From: JANMZO01 sp963763135
Lineage (GTDB): Bacteria; Actinomycetota; Acidimicrobiia; Acidimicrobiales; JANYDT01
DNA length: 64,000 nucleotides
Reading direction: 5' to 3'
Assembly: GCA_963763135.1 (NCBI GenBank)
Contig: CAVXNJ010000012.1
Coordinates: 1,054,001 to 1,118,000, forward strand
Shown: piece by piece, positions 16,785-24,286 of the stretch
How positions within the stretch are numbered: the stretch's first letter is position 1
How the letters are laid out: each line of letters starts with the position of its first letter
The notes under the pieces: model-generated
Told to the model about the DNA's origin: nothing
The model's input: only the letters and a program-made list of their open reading frames with translations
Databases searched by the model: none
Translations under genes and position numbers: made by a program

Positions 16785-17022
16785 GTGTGTGGGTTCGACC
16801 GATTCACCACGCTTCGCAGACTGTGATATCAGGGTTAGTCCGCCAAACTCGTATGAACCAAACTTAGTTGCTCGCGGTCGTCTCCGCCTCAAGGTCGTTC
16901 GTCCTCGCTTCGCTGTGGGCGCTCCACCTTGACCCGACGTCGCCTGCTCGCTGAAAGGGCAGCCAAGGGCCTGCGGCCCAGGTCCTATGCGCACATAGGT
17001 TGCCGCCACTCCGCAGAAAGTT
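16785..17022. other. Intergenic between convergent genes
   Basis: 238 bp with no gene and no obvious T-tailed terminator. Separates the STAND-nuclease gene from the excisionase-like gene. Confidence 0.4.
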
Positions 17023-17385
17023 CTACACACTGGGAGGTTCCAGAGGAACCTCCGAATCGTCCGGCCAGTCCACCACGAAGTCGACGTCTTCGTCGTATTC
17101 GGCGGGGCGCACGTGACCATTCAGGGCGCTGGTTACCCAGGCGCGAGAAACGGCAATTCGCCGCCTCACCCGTAACGACGGAATGGTCCCGTCGCGGACT
17201 GCTTCGTACGCCGTCGTTCGGGAGATCCCAAGAACACGGGCGACCTCGGTAACAGCCATCGTCGCCGACATGGGCTTACCAACCACAGCCTTTCCGGGCG
17301 GGACCCGCCGCGCTCTCGCTGATTCCGACGCATTTGACGCGCCGCTCGCAAAGTCCAACATGATCTGCTCGTTTGGAATAGTCAT
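17023..17385 (-). CDS. Excisionase-like MerR-type HTH protein
   Basis: 120 residues. The core MAVTEVARVLGISRTTAYEA followed by VRDGTIPSLRVRRRIAVSRA is the standard helix-turn-helix of the excisionase/AlpA family. The flanks are an N-terminal basic tail and a C-terminal acidic tail (EYDEDVDFVVDW). Such proteins act as recombination directionality factors or regulators of integrase. ATG at 17385; an internal Met (MSATMAV) is an alternative start. A perfect 9-bp stem hairpin (17033-17053) overlaps its 3' end and a perfect 11-bp inverted repeat lies 32 bp upstream of its start. Confidence 0.8.
   Translation of the reverse strand: MTIPNEQIMLDFASGASNASESARARRVPPGKAVVGKPMSATMAVTEVARVLGISRTTAYEAVRDGTIPSLRVRRRIAVSRAWVTSALNGHVRPAEYDEDVDFVVDWPDDSEVPLEPPSV
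17033..17053 (-). terminator. Hairpin over the 3' end of the excisionase-like gene
   Basis: GGAGGTTCC / GGAACCTCC separated by AGA. No T-tract follows, so termination is only a possibility. Confidence 0.35.
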
Positions 17386-17416
17386 GCTCCCCTATTCCGC
17401 TCGAACATTGCGTCAA

Positions 17417-17441
17417 CGAAATTCTTGGCTCAAGAATTTCG
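17417..17441. promoter_or_regulatory. Perfect inverted repeat upstream of the excisionase-like gene, candidate operator
   Basis: CGAAATTCTTG and CAAGAATTTCG separated by GCT: 11-bp perfect arms ending 32 bp before the gene start. AT-rich against the local background and placed where an autoregulator would bind. Confidence 0.5.
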
Positions 17442-17482
17442 CTTGCGGGCTTTCACGAGCGGAACCGCACAAGCCCTCTCAA

Positions 17483-17710
17483 CTCAAATCTCTAAGGGGA
17501 GACCCCGGGGTGATCGCTCATACTGGTCAGGTCGCTCCATGAGGAGCGGGAAGTGAACCCATTAGCTCTCCGGACGGTGAGTAGCTCGGTTTGCGCTTAG
17601 CTGTTGGCCAAGCCTACGGACGCTCGGCCGGGCCCAAAAATCGCAAAGCCCGGCGGCTCCTCAGTCGGGGGAGAACACCGGGCCTACTTCCGGGGCCTAT
17701 TGTCCCCAGC
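17483..17710 (+). repeat. Long repeat B, copy 2 (~228 bp)
   Basis: Matches 7468-7696. Lies between the excisionase-like gene and the 3' end of the DUF3800-like gene. It contains GC-rich inverted segments (CCCGGCGGCTCC..., then CCGGGCCTACTTCCGG), like the small repeat A that follows the other cargo genes. Confidence 0.75.
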
Positions 17711-17741
17711 CCTTCGATTATCGCGGCGATACGGGATCTGG

Positions 17742-18329
17742 TCAACCAGGTAAATCGAGGACTTTCGTAAAACCCTCCACCATCAATATCCAGCGGCCAC
17801 CCGCCCCGACTGCCCAACCGATGCAATCCGGAAGGCTCAGGAGAACCTCATCCCGAGATCCACGGTGTCCGTAGAGAATCTCCGAATCCGGAAATCGGGC
17901 GAGTTCCCTACGGATCGCCAGACGATCGGCCTTGTCCCGGTCAGCGCCGCGAGTATCAAAAGTCAGACTCGCAACTCGACCCACGGCAAGCGAGACCAGA
18001 GCCGCGATGCACACGTTGCGCGCCGTCTGTTCATTAGACCGAACCGGATAACAGCCGACAATTGCCACCGCTTCTAAGGGCAATTCCACGAACGATCGCA
18101 GGGTCACGCGCCGGCGCTTGTCGCTCTCAGAGGAGAAGTGCATCCGAGTCGCCCCTTCGGGAGTCCGCAGCCGAACAGCCCGACTGACAGACGTGAGCGC
18201 GGTGGCAGGAACTGCGACAGCCGTTAACCGATAGAGGCCGTCGCGACGGACGCTCTCGTCGACAAACACGTGGCGAACGACTTTGGACGCCCATGGTCCG
18301 TCCTCTTCGTCGCTGAACGTCTTACTCAC
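17742..18329 (-). CDS. DUF3800-like protein coupled to the integrase
   Basis: 195 residues. VRHVFVDESVRRDG near residue 20, HFSSESDKRRR, LTFDTRGADRDKA and DCIGWAVGAGGRW give an order of acidic and basic motifs like the RNase-H-fold DUF3800 family (first strand carrying the VDES motif). Its ATG overlaps the integrase stop by 4 nt (18326-18329), so it is translationally coupled. A homologue occupies the same place after the deleted integrase at 10267. A nuclease acting with or against the recombinase, or a defence cargo, are both possible. Confidence 0.65.
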   Translation of the reverse strand: MSKTFSDEEDGPWASKVVRHVFVDESVRRDGLYRLTAVAVPATALTSVSRAVRLRTPEGATRMHFSSESDKRRRVTLRSFVELPLEAVAIVGCYPVRSNEQTARNVCIAALVSLAVGRVASLTFDTRGADRDKADRLAIRRELARFPDSEILYGHRGSRDEVLLSLPDCIGWAVGAGGRWILMVEGFTKVLDLPG

Positions 18330-19411
18330 TCGCCACCCTCCAGCATCGCGCCAACCGAATCGGCCACCGCACGATCGGACTTCGCAAACGCATGCGCGTA
18401 GACCCGCAACGTCATCGCAGCGTTCGCATGGCCCAGGCGATCAGCGACGGTCTTGACGTCGTGCCCGGCTGCAATGGCCACGGACGCCGACCAGTGGCGG
18501 AGATCGTGCAACCGCCACTTCGCATCGATGCCGGACTTCTCCCGGGCCAACCGCCACCAATAACCGATCCGGTCCGGATTCGGCGGCACTTCGCCCACGT
18601 TGAACATCCAAGGACCGAACGGCTCCAGATCGGCCCGCTCACGAGCTACCAGCGCAAACGTCGACGGATCCAACGACACCCGCCGCTGATTCGCGGTCTT
18701 CGTCGGTGCATCCGCCAGCCCGGCCTTGCCCTTCCGGCGATCGATCTCGATCGCCGAGTCGATCGTCAACACCCCGTCCACGACATCGGTCCAACGCAAT
18801 GCTGCCAATTCCGCACGACGCGCTCCGGTCAGCGCCGCCAACCGCAACATCAACCCAACCTCGGAGCCGATCGTGTCGCCCGCCTCGATCACCGACCGCA
18901 CCTCGGCCGCCGACATCACCTGACGCGGCGCTACCTTCCGCGAATCCAACTCGGCCAGCGACGCCACGTTGCGCGTCACCCAACCCCAACGCACCGCCTG
19001 CGTGAGCGCGGCGCGCAACACGCCGTGAATGTTACGGATCGACGTATCCGCCAATCCTTCATCTCGTAAGCGCGCATGCCATCGCTCGACGTCTTCAATC
19101 GTGAGGCGAGCCACCGACAAGCGAGCGATCCGATCACCGTTGATCCGCGTCACACGTGACAACTGATCACGACGTGACGCTGGAGCCCACGTTGCATCGT
19201 GCTTACGCACCCACGCGTCCAGCACATCCGACACCGACCGACCGGCCGCACGTCCTGCGGGTGCAACCGTCAACTCAGCGGCAACCCGCAGCGCATCCTT
19301 CTTCGTGCCGTGAACGGTTCGCGAAACCTGCGTGGGCGCGCCTGAACCAGAACGCCCGGTGAAGGCGCGCACCTCCCATACTCCGGGCCTGCGTTCGCGA
19401 ATCGTCGCCAC
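18326..19411 (-). CDS. Tyrosine recombinase (integrase)
   Basis: 361 residues from GTG 19411. An N-terminal AP2-like DNA-binding strand region (GVWEVRAFTGRSGSG), a SAM-like core-binding domain (~65-150) and a C-terminal catalytic domain are present. Catalytic residues are visible: Arg198 (TGARRAEL), His302 and Arg305 (LHDLRHWSAS), His328 (LGHANAAMT) and the nucleophile Tyr338 (LRVYAH). It appears intact. It lies 85 bp inside the right att copy. A hairpin covers its start codon, and it ends in an ATGA overlap with the DUF3800-like gene. It very likely catalyses insertion into the dehydrogenase gene. Confidence 0.93.
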   Translation of the reverse strand: MATIRERRPGVWEVRAFTGRSGSGAPTQVSRTVHGTKKDALRVAAELTVAPAGRAAGRSVSDVLDAWVRKHDATWAPASRRDQLSRVTRINGDRIARLSVARLTIEDVERWHARLRDEGLADTSIRNIHGVLRAALTQAVRWGWVTRNVASLAELDSRKVAPRQVMSAAEVRSVIEAGDTIGSEVGLMLRLAALTGARRAELAALRWTDVVDGVLTIDSAIEIDRRKGKAGLADAPTKTANQRRVSLDPSTFALVARERADLEPFGPWMFNVGEVPPNPDRIGYWWRLAREKSGIDAKWRLHDLRHWSASVAIAAGHDVKTVADRLGHANAAMTLRVYAHAFAKSDRAVADSVGAMLEGGE

Positions 19412-19431
19412 ACTCGAAAGTGTAGCGACGA
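19402..19431 (-). promoter_or_regulatory. Integrase-start hairpin, copy 1 (intact gene)
   Basis: On the minus-strand transcript TCGTCGC pairs with GCGACGA and ACAC with GTGT around a TTTCGA loop. The GTG start (19409-19411) is within the 3' arm. Confidence 0.65.
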
Positions 19432-19440
19432 TGTGTGACA

Positions 19441-19462
19441 GTAGGGATGGTAGTAGGGATGA
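19441..19462 (+). repeat. Right-end paired repeats, candidate integrase arm sites
   Basis: GTAGGGATGG at 19441-19450 and GTAGGGATGA at 19453-19462, a 12-bp period, 35 bp inside the right att copy and between it and the integrase start. Confidence 0.55.
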
Positions 19463-19496
19463 CCAGACGGACTAGCCGATACTGGACGGACGAAAA

Positions 19497-19575
19497 CTAC
19501 TCGATACGCAGGCCAGATATGGCTCGTGAGATGACGAGCTGCTGGATCTCCGACGTTCCTTCGAAGATCGTGTGG
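19497..19575 (-). repeat. Right attachment-site duplicate
   Basis: The last 79 bp of the intact dehydrogenase gene, matching 10542-10620 at 72 of 79 bases by eye with identical translation. It includes the codons of the catalytic motif FEGTSEIQ. Confidence 0.85.
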
Positions 19576-20711
19576 ATCTTCGCATCGCGGTGCCAACGCT
19601 CGACCGGGTACTCACGGGTGTAGCCGTAGCCGCCGAGAATCTGGATGGCGTCTTCGGTTACGCGCACTGCGGTTTCCGATGCCTTCCACTTGCTCATCGA
19701 ACCTTCGGCGTTCTGGAAACCACCGTTCTTCGCGAGCCATGCGGCACGCCAGACGAGAAGACGTGAGGCGTCGATCTCGGTGGCCATGTTCGCCAGCTTG
19801 AACGCGATGGCCTGGTTCATGATGATCGGGCGACCGAAGGCGACGCGCTCCTTCGCGTACTGCAGCGAATATTCGTATGCGGCCCTAGCAATTCCGAGGG
19901 CCTGGGCACCGACGGTCGGACGGGTCGCTTCGAACGTCGCCATGGCCGGCTGCTTCTGTCCGGTGTGGACAGCAGCACCTTCACGAGCCTTGGCCAACTT
20001 GGCATTGAGCTTCTCGCTCCCACCGAGCAGGAAGGAGCCGGGAACGCGCACGTCGTCGAGAATGACTTCAGCCGTGTGCGACGCGCGGATGCCGTGCTTC
20101 TTGTACTTCTGCCCCATCGAAAGGCCTTTGGCTTCCTTCGGCACGATGAACGACGCCTGACCACGACCCTTGAGAACCGGATCGACTGCCGCCACCACAA
20201 CGTGAATATCGGCGATGCCGCCGTTGGTGATCCACGCCTTGGTGCCGTTGATGACCCACTCGTCTTTCTTCTCGTCGTAGACGGCGCGGGTGCGAAGCGA
20301 CGAGACGTCGGAACCGGCGTCGGGCTCCGACACACAGAAGGCACCGAGTTGCACTTTCTCGGGAGTGCCGTAGCACTGCGGCACCCACTCCATCATCTGC
20401 TCAGGTGTGCCGTTGGCCGCGATGCCCGCGGCCGCTAGGCCCGAACCCATGATGGCCATCCCGATGCCGGCGTCGCCCCAGAAGAGCTCCTCAACGGCGA
20501 CCGGCATGGTCAGGCCCGTGGGATCGGACATCGCATTCATCATGAAGTCGAGGCCGTACAGCCCGATCTTGGCCGCCTCCTGGACGACGGGCCAGGGAAA
20601 CTCTTCGCGCTCGTCCCACTCGTGGGCGGCGGGGCGAATCACATTTTCCGAGAAATCGTGAATCCACTTCTGCAGTTGGATCTGGTCTTCGTTGAGCGAG
20701 AAATCGGCCAT
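19497..20711 (-). CDS. Acyl-CoA dehydrogenase
   Basis: 404 residues from the ATG at 20711 (AGGAG 7 nt upstream); a longer frame to 20729 lacks support. N-terminal helical, middle beta (CVSEPDAGSDVSSLRTRA, the FAD/substrate-binding signature) and C-terminal helical domains are complete. The C-terminal signature ILGGYGYTREYPVERWHRDA is followed by FEGTSEIQ with the expected catalytic Glu. It oxidises an acyl-CoA to the enoyl-CoA with electron transfer to ETF; chain length cannot be told. Its 3' end is the integration site of the mobile element, and the protein remains intact. Confidence 0.95.
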   Translation of the reverse strand: MADFSLNEDQIQLQKWIHDFSENVIRPAAHEWDEREEFPWPVVQEAAKIGLYGLDFMMNAMSDPTGLTMPVAVEELFWGDAGIGMAIMGSGLAAAGIAANGTPEQMMEWVPQCYGTPEKVQLGAFCVSEPDAGSDVSSLRTRAVYDEKKDEWVINGTKAWITNGGIADIHVVVAAVDPVLKGRGQASFIVPKEAKGLSMGQKYKKHGIRASHTAEVILDDVRVPGSFLLGGSEKLNAKLAKAREGAAVHTGQKQPAMATFEATRPTVGAQALGIARAAYEYSLQYAKERVAFGRPIIMNQAIAFKLANMATEIDASRLLVWRAAWLAKNGGFQNAEGSMSKWKASETAVRVTEDAIQILGGYGYTREYPVERWHRDAKIHTIFEGTSEIQQLVISRAISGLRIE

Positions 20712-20878
20712 GTCGGGGCTCCTAGGCAAAGGTGTTGGCGTACAGCACGGTTAGCAGTGCACGACGGGGTGCACGCCTGCACACCACATCGGTCAATGCC
20801 TGTGCTTACTTTAGCAAGCAAAACGAGATAACCGAGCAAACACTCGGAAATTTCGATAAAAACCAGACTAAACCAGGA

Positions 20879-22132
20879 TTAGCTTGCCGGACGTGGCTCG
20901 AACGCCGGGATGGCGAACGCCAGGATTGCGGCGATCGCGAAAAGCGCTGCGGCGCCGAACATCGGCACCTGAACGCCGATGTGGTCAAAGGCCAGCCCCG
21001 CGGCCAGGGGTCCAAGAACCCGAGCCGCACTCGACCACGACTGCTGCACACCCAGTACCGCTCCCCGGGCTTCGGGGGCAATTCGGTTCGCGACCGCTGA
21101 CTGCGTGGTCGGCGAAACCACGCCCTGACCCAGGGCGATCAGCAAAATGGCCGGAACGAGCATCCACCAGCCTGTGGTGAACCCGACAAGCAGCAGACCG
21201 CCCGCGGTAAGCCAGAGTCCGCCCCGAAGCAGGGTTCGCTCGCCGAATCGCTCCGTCGCCGGTCGGATCAAACCGCCCTGCACCAAGCTGAGAAAGACAC
21301 CGATCACGACGAATGCCACAGCCGCGGTCGACTGGGTGAACCCGATCCGACGCTGCCCGTAGATCGAGAACATGTTCTCGAACCCCGAGAACGCAAACAT
21401 CGCAAGCACGCTCACGGCCAGTATCCGGGGAAGCGAGTTCTCGCGCCAAGTGCGGGCCAACCGGGGATCCGAGCCGGCGGGCGTTGCCGCCTCGGCGACC
21501 GCCAACCCGCGCGTCTCGGGAAGGCGGATGATCGTGGCCACAGCATTGGCACCGGCGATCGCCGCCGCAACGAAAAACGGCGCCCGCCGCCCGCCGAGAT
21601 ACGACGCCAAACCACCGATCGCCGGTCCGATCGTGAACCCGATTCCAAAGGCGGCACCGAGCATGCCCAGCAATTGAGCACGACGGTGGGGAGGGGCAAT
21701 GTCGGACACCGAAGCCTGAGCAACACCAACTGTGGCGCCGGAGGCTCCGTCGAAGGCGCGAGCAGCCACCAGCATCCACAACGACGACGCGAACCCCGTC
21801 GCCAACGATGCAACCGCCGTTCCGATGAGTGACGCGACAAGAATCGGTTTACGTCCGACCCGGTCAGACAGTCGCCCGATCGGTCGAGCCACCAGGAACT
21901 GCGCGGCGGAGAAGGACGATCCAATGAGACCGACCATGAACCCCGAAGCACCGAAACGGTCGCGTGCGAATGGGCCGAGGACGGGAATTGCCACACCGAA
22001 CCCGATCAGATCGATCACGACGGTCGTCCACAGCGTCATGAAACCGCGGGGAAGTGGCTCACGCGCCTTCTTCGTCACCGGAGACTCGTCGGCAGTCATC
22101 GAGTCATCAACGTCGGAGGGTCCTGCGGGCAC
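20879..22132 (-). CDS. MFS transporter, DHA1/TetA-like drug:proton antiporter family
   Basis: 417 residues with ~12 hydrophobic segments. The MFS motif A appears between TM2 and TM3 as GRLSDRVGRKP, and an ATVGVAQASVSDIAPP stretch follows as in TetA-like exporters. The first ~30 residues are a hydrophilic tail. It probably exports a small hydrophobic compound; the substrate is unknown. Single gene, preceded by a strong hairpin at 22206-22235. Confidence 0.85.
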   Translation of the reverse strand: MPAGPSDVDDSMTADESPVTKKAREPLPRGFMTLWTTVVIDLIGFGVAIPVLGPFARDRFGASGFMVGLIGSSFSAAQFLVARPIGRLSDRVGRKPILVASLIGTAVASLATGFASSLWMLVAARAFDGASGATVGVAQASVSDIAPPHRRAQLLGMLGAAFGIGFTIGPAIGGLASYLGGRRAPFFVAAAIAGANAVATIIRLPETRGLAVAEAATPAGSDPRLARTWRENSLPRILAVSVLAMFAFSGFENMFSIYGQRRIGFTQSTAAVAFVVIGVFLSLVQGGLIRPATERFGERTLLRGGLWLTAGGLLLVGFTTGWWMLVPAILLIALGQGVVSPTTQSAVANRIAPEARGAVLGVQQSWSSAARVLGPLAAGLAFDHIGVQVPMFGAAALFAIAAILAFAIPAFEPRPAS

Positions 22133-22205
22133 GGATCGACACGCTAATGCGAATCACGCAGTAGTCGTTTCGTGCATCGGTCCACAAAATTGCCGCACCG
22201 GAACG

Positions 22206-22235
22206 CACTGAGCCGACCACATGGCCGGCTCAGTG
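22206..22235. terminator. Stem-loop between cspA and the MFS gene
   Basis: CACTGAGCCG / CGGCTCAGTG perfect 10-bp stem, 10-nt loop. Likely ends the cspA transcript. A smaller GGGCGCT/AGCGCCC hairpin lies at about 22307-22322, nearer the stop. Confidence 0.5.
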
Positions 22236-22329
22236 ACAAAACTAAAACTGCAGTTCCGGCGACAGTGTCCTTACGGTGATGCCTTAACGGAGCTGGGAAT
22301 CAAACTGGGCGCTCAGCGCCCCTTTCAAA

Positions 22330-22533
22330 TCAGGCGGGACGGACGTTCGTTGCCTGCAGGCCCTTGGGGCCCTGCTGCACTTCGAACTCGACTGTCTCGC
22401 CTTCCTCGAGCGTACGGTATCCCTGCTTCTGAATAGCCGTGTGGTGCACGAACACATCAGGAGATCCGTCTGGCTGCGAGAGGAACCCGAAGCCCTTCTC
22501 TGCGTTAAACCATTTTACTGTTCCGGTCGCCAT
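22330..22533 (-). CDS. cspA: Cold-shock protein
   Basis: 67 residues. The RNP-1 and RNP-2 motifs are KGFGFLSQ and VFVHHTA within a complete OB fold (MATGTVKWFNAEKGFG to VEFEVQQGPKGLQATNVRPA). Binds single-stranded RNA/DNA as an RNA chaperone. Start at the ATG at 22533 with an AAAGGGGGCC purine-rich site upstream. The frame extends to 22635 but the extension is the leader. Divergent from cysS. Confidence 0.95.
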   Translation of the reverse strand: MATGTVKWFNAEKGFGFLSQPDGSPDVFVHHTAIQKQGYRTLEEGETVEFEVQQGPKGLQATNVRPA

Positions 22534-22844
22534 CGTGGCGGCCCCCTTTGTTGCTTGGGCGGATGTCGCCACTACTAAAGAACGAGACCCGAAACTGCCC
22601 GGAAGAACCGGTCGGTAACTTGCCTCGAAGCGCACGTTAACACCTCCAAATCCGCTTGGCTATGGGCGGAACCGGAGTTTCACAAAGTGCAATACAGAGG
22701 CGGAAAAACTGAGTTTCACCTCGGTTTTCCGAGCGATTCTTGGCCCGTTTGACACGGGATTTCCGGGCTCGAAGGCAGAGCATCGAGAACGGGTTCCAAA
22801 CGCGCCCAACGACCGCTCCGCTCCGCTCTACGCTTTCTGGCCAA
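22534..22844. other. Divergent leader region of cspA and cysS
   Basis: 311 bp with no gene. Includes the long 5' leader expected for a cold-shock gene on the minus strand. No defined promoter boxes could be assigned. Confidence 0.4.
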
Positions 22845-24224
22845 ATGGCACTCACGATCTATGACACCTGGACCCGTTCGCTACGGGAGTTCGTTCCCCT
22901 CGTTCCCGGCGAGGTCGGCCTCTACACCTGTGGTCCGACCGTCTACAACTATGTCCACATCGGCAACCTTCGCACGTACATCTTCGAAGACGGGCTGGTG
23001 CGGGTGCTGAAACTGAACGGCTACAACGTCAAGCACGTGATGAACATCACCGACGTGGGCCACCTGGTATCCGACGCCGATGAGGGCGAAGACAAGATGG
23101 AGGCCGGATCACGGCGTACGGGTCAAAGCGCCTGGGAAATCGCAGAGATGTACACCGTCGCGTTCAAAGAAGACCTCGCCGCATTGAACATCAACGAACC
23201 TGACGTCTGGTGCAAAGCCACCGACACCATCGCCGAGCAGATCGCCTTCGTGCAGAAGATCGAAGCCGAGGGCTTCACCTACGTGACATCCGACGGCGTC
23301 TACTTCGACACCTCGAAACAGCCGAGTTACGGCCATCTCGGGCGACTCGACATCGCGGGATTGCGAGGAGGCGAACGGGTCGATCTCGGCGAGAAGCGCA
23401 ACCACACCGACTACGCGCTCTGGAAATTCTCGACACCGCAGGAGCAGCGCCAAATGGAGTGGGACTCCCCGTGGGGTCGCGGGTTTCCGGGCTGGCACAT
23501 CGAGTGCTCAGCGATGGCCCGCATGTACCTCGGGGATCTCTTCGACATCCACTGTGGAGGTGAAGACCACATCACGGTCCATCACACGAACGAGATCTCA
23601 CAAACCGAGGCGGCGTACGGCACACGGCTTTCCAACTACTGGATGCACGGGTACTTCCTGCAGCTGAACAGCGCCAAGATGTCGAAGTCGACCGGCGAAT
23701 TCCTGCGAGTACAACTGTTGCGTGACAAGGGATACGACCCGCTCGCGTACCGGTTCATGATGCTCACCGGCCACTACCGCACCCAGATGGACTTCTCCTG
23801 GGAAGCGCTCGACGCCGCGTCGACCGCCCTCGGTCGGCTCCGCACATTGACCCATTCGCTCGGGTCGGCCGGTTCGGCCGTGCCCGACCCCGACTTCGTC
23901 GACCGTTGGATGGCGAGACTCAACGACGATCTCAATTTTCCGCAGGCTGTCGCGTTGTTATGGGAACTTACGAAGGCTGATCTCCCGGCCGATGTGAAGA
24001 AGGCGACGATCCTGCGCTTCGATGAAGCGTTCGGGCTGCGGCTTGCTGAATGGGAACCCGAAGTGGTCGAGGTGCCTGCGACGGTTAGACAATTGGCCGA
24101 TCAGCGGTGGGCGGCCCGCACGGCGAAAGACTGGAGCGAAGCTGACCGTCTCCGCGGGCAACTCACGGAAGTCGGGTGGTCGATGAAAGACGGTAAGGAA
24201 GGTTACGAACTCTCACCACTGTAG
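22845..24224 (+). CDS. cysS: Cysteinyl-tRNA synthetase
   Basis: 459 residues from the ATG at 22845; the frame opens earlier at 22740 without similarity. Class I features: zinc Cys29 in LYTCGPTVYN, HIGH-type motif as HIGN (38-41), KMSKS at 278-282. The segment WHIECSAMA and the GGEDHITVHHTNE zinc-site stretch are characteristic. Charges tRNA-Cys. Could also be the MshC-type cysteine ligase paralogue, but length and the complete anticodon-binding C-terminus favour CysS. Confidence 0.93.
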   Translation: MALTIYDTWTRSLREFVPLVPGEVGLYTCGPTVYNYVHIGNLRTYIFEDGLVRVLKLNGYNVKHVMNITDVGHLVSDADEGEDKMEAGSRRTGQSAWEIAEMYTVAFKEDLAALNINEPDVWCKATDTIAEQIAFVQKIEAEGFTYVTSDGVYFDTSKQPSYGHLGRLDIAGLRGGERVDLGEKRNHTDYALWKFSTPQEQRQMEWDSPWGRGFPGWHIECSAMARMYLGDLFDIHCGGEDHITVHHTNEISQTEAAYGTRLSNYWMHGYFLQLNSAKMSKSTGEFLRVQLLRDKGYDPLAYRFMMLTGHYRTQMDFSWEALDAASTALGRLRTLTHSLGSAGSAVPDPDFVDRWMARLNDDLNFPQAVALLWELTKADLPADVKKATILRFDEAFGLRLAEWEPEVVEVPATVRQLADQRWAARTAKDWSEADRLRGQLTEVGWSMKDGKEGYELSPL

Positions 24225-24254
24225 CGACTGGCGTTCTGGCTTCTCGCCGACGTC

Positions 24255-24286
24255 GCCGGTCAGCCGGTCAGCCGGTCAGCCGGTCA
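24255..24286 (+). repeat. Tandem 8-bp repeat, four copies
   Basis: GCCGGTCA repeated four times without mismatch. The last copies overlap the stop codon of the convergent secreted-protein gene, so slippage could change its C-terminus. Confidence 0.8.

Larger units (their letters stand above)
10542..19575. mobile_element. Integrative element inserted in the 3' end of an acyl-CoA dehydrogenase gene (~9 kb)
   Basis: Bounded by 79-bp direct repeats (10542-10620 and 19497-19575), each encoding the last 25 residues and stop of the dehydrogenase. It carries, from the right end: integrase, DUF3800-like gene, repeat B, excisionase-like gene, STAND-nuclease gene and a decayed gene. Paired GTAGGGATGR motifs lie just inside both ends. 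No replication or conjugation genes are visible, so it would be a small integrative (satellite or defence-island type) element rather than a conjugative one. The exact crossover point inside the 79 bp is unknown. Confidence 0.8.
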
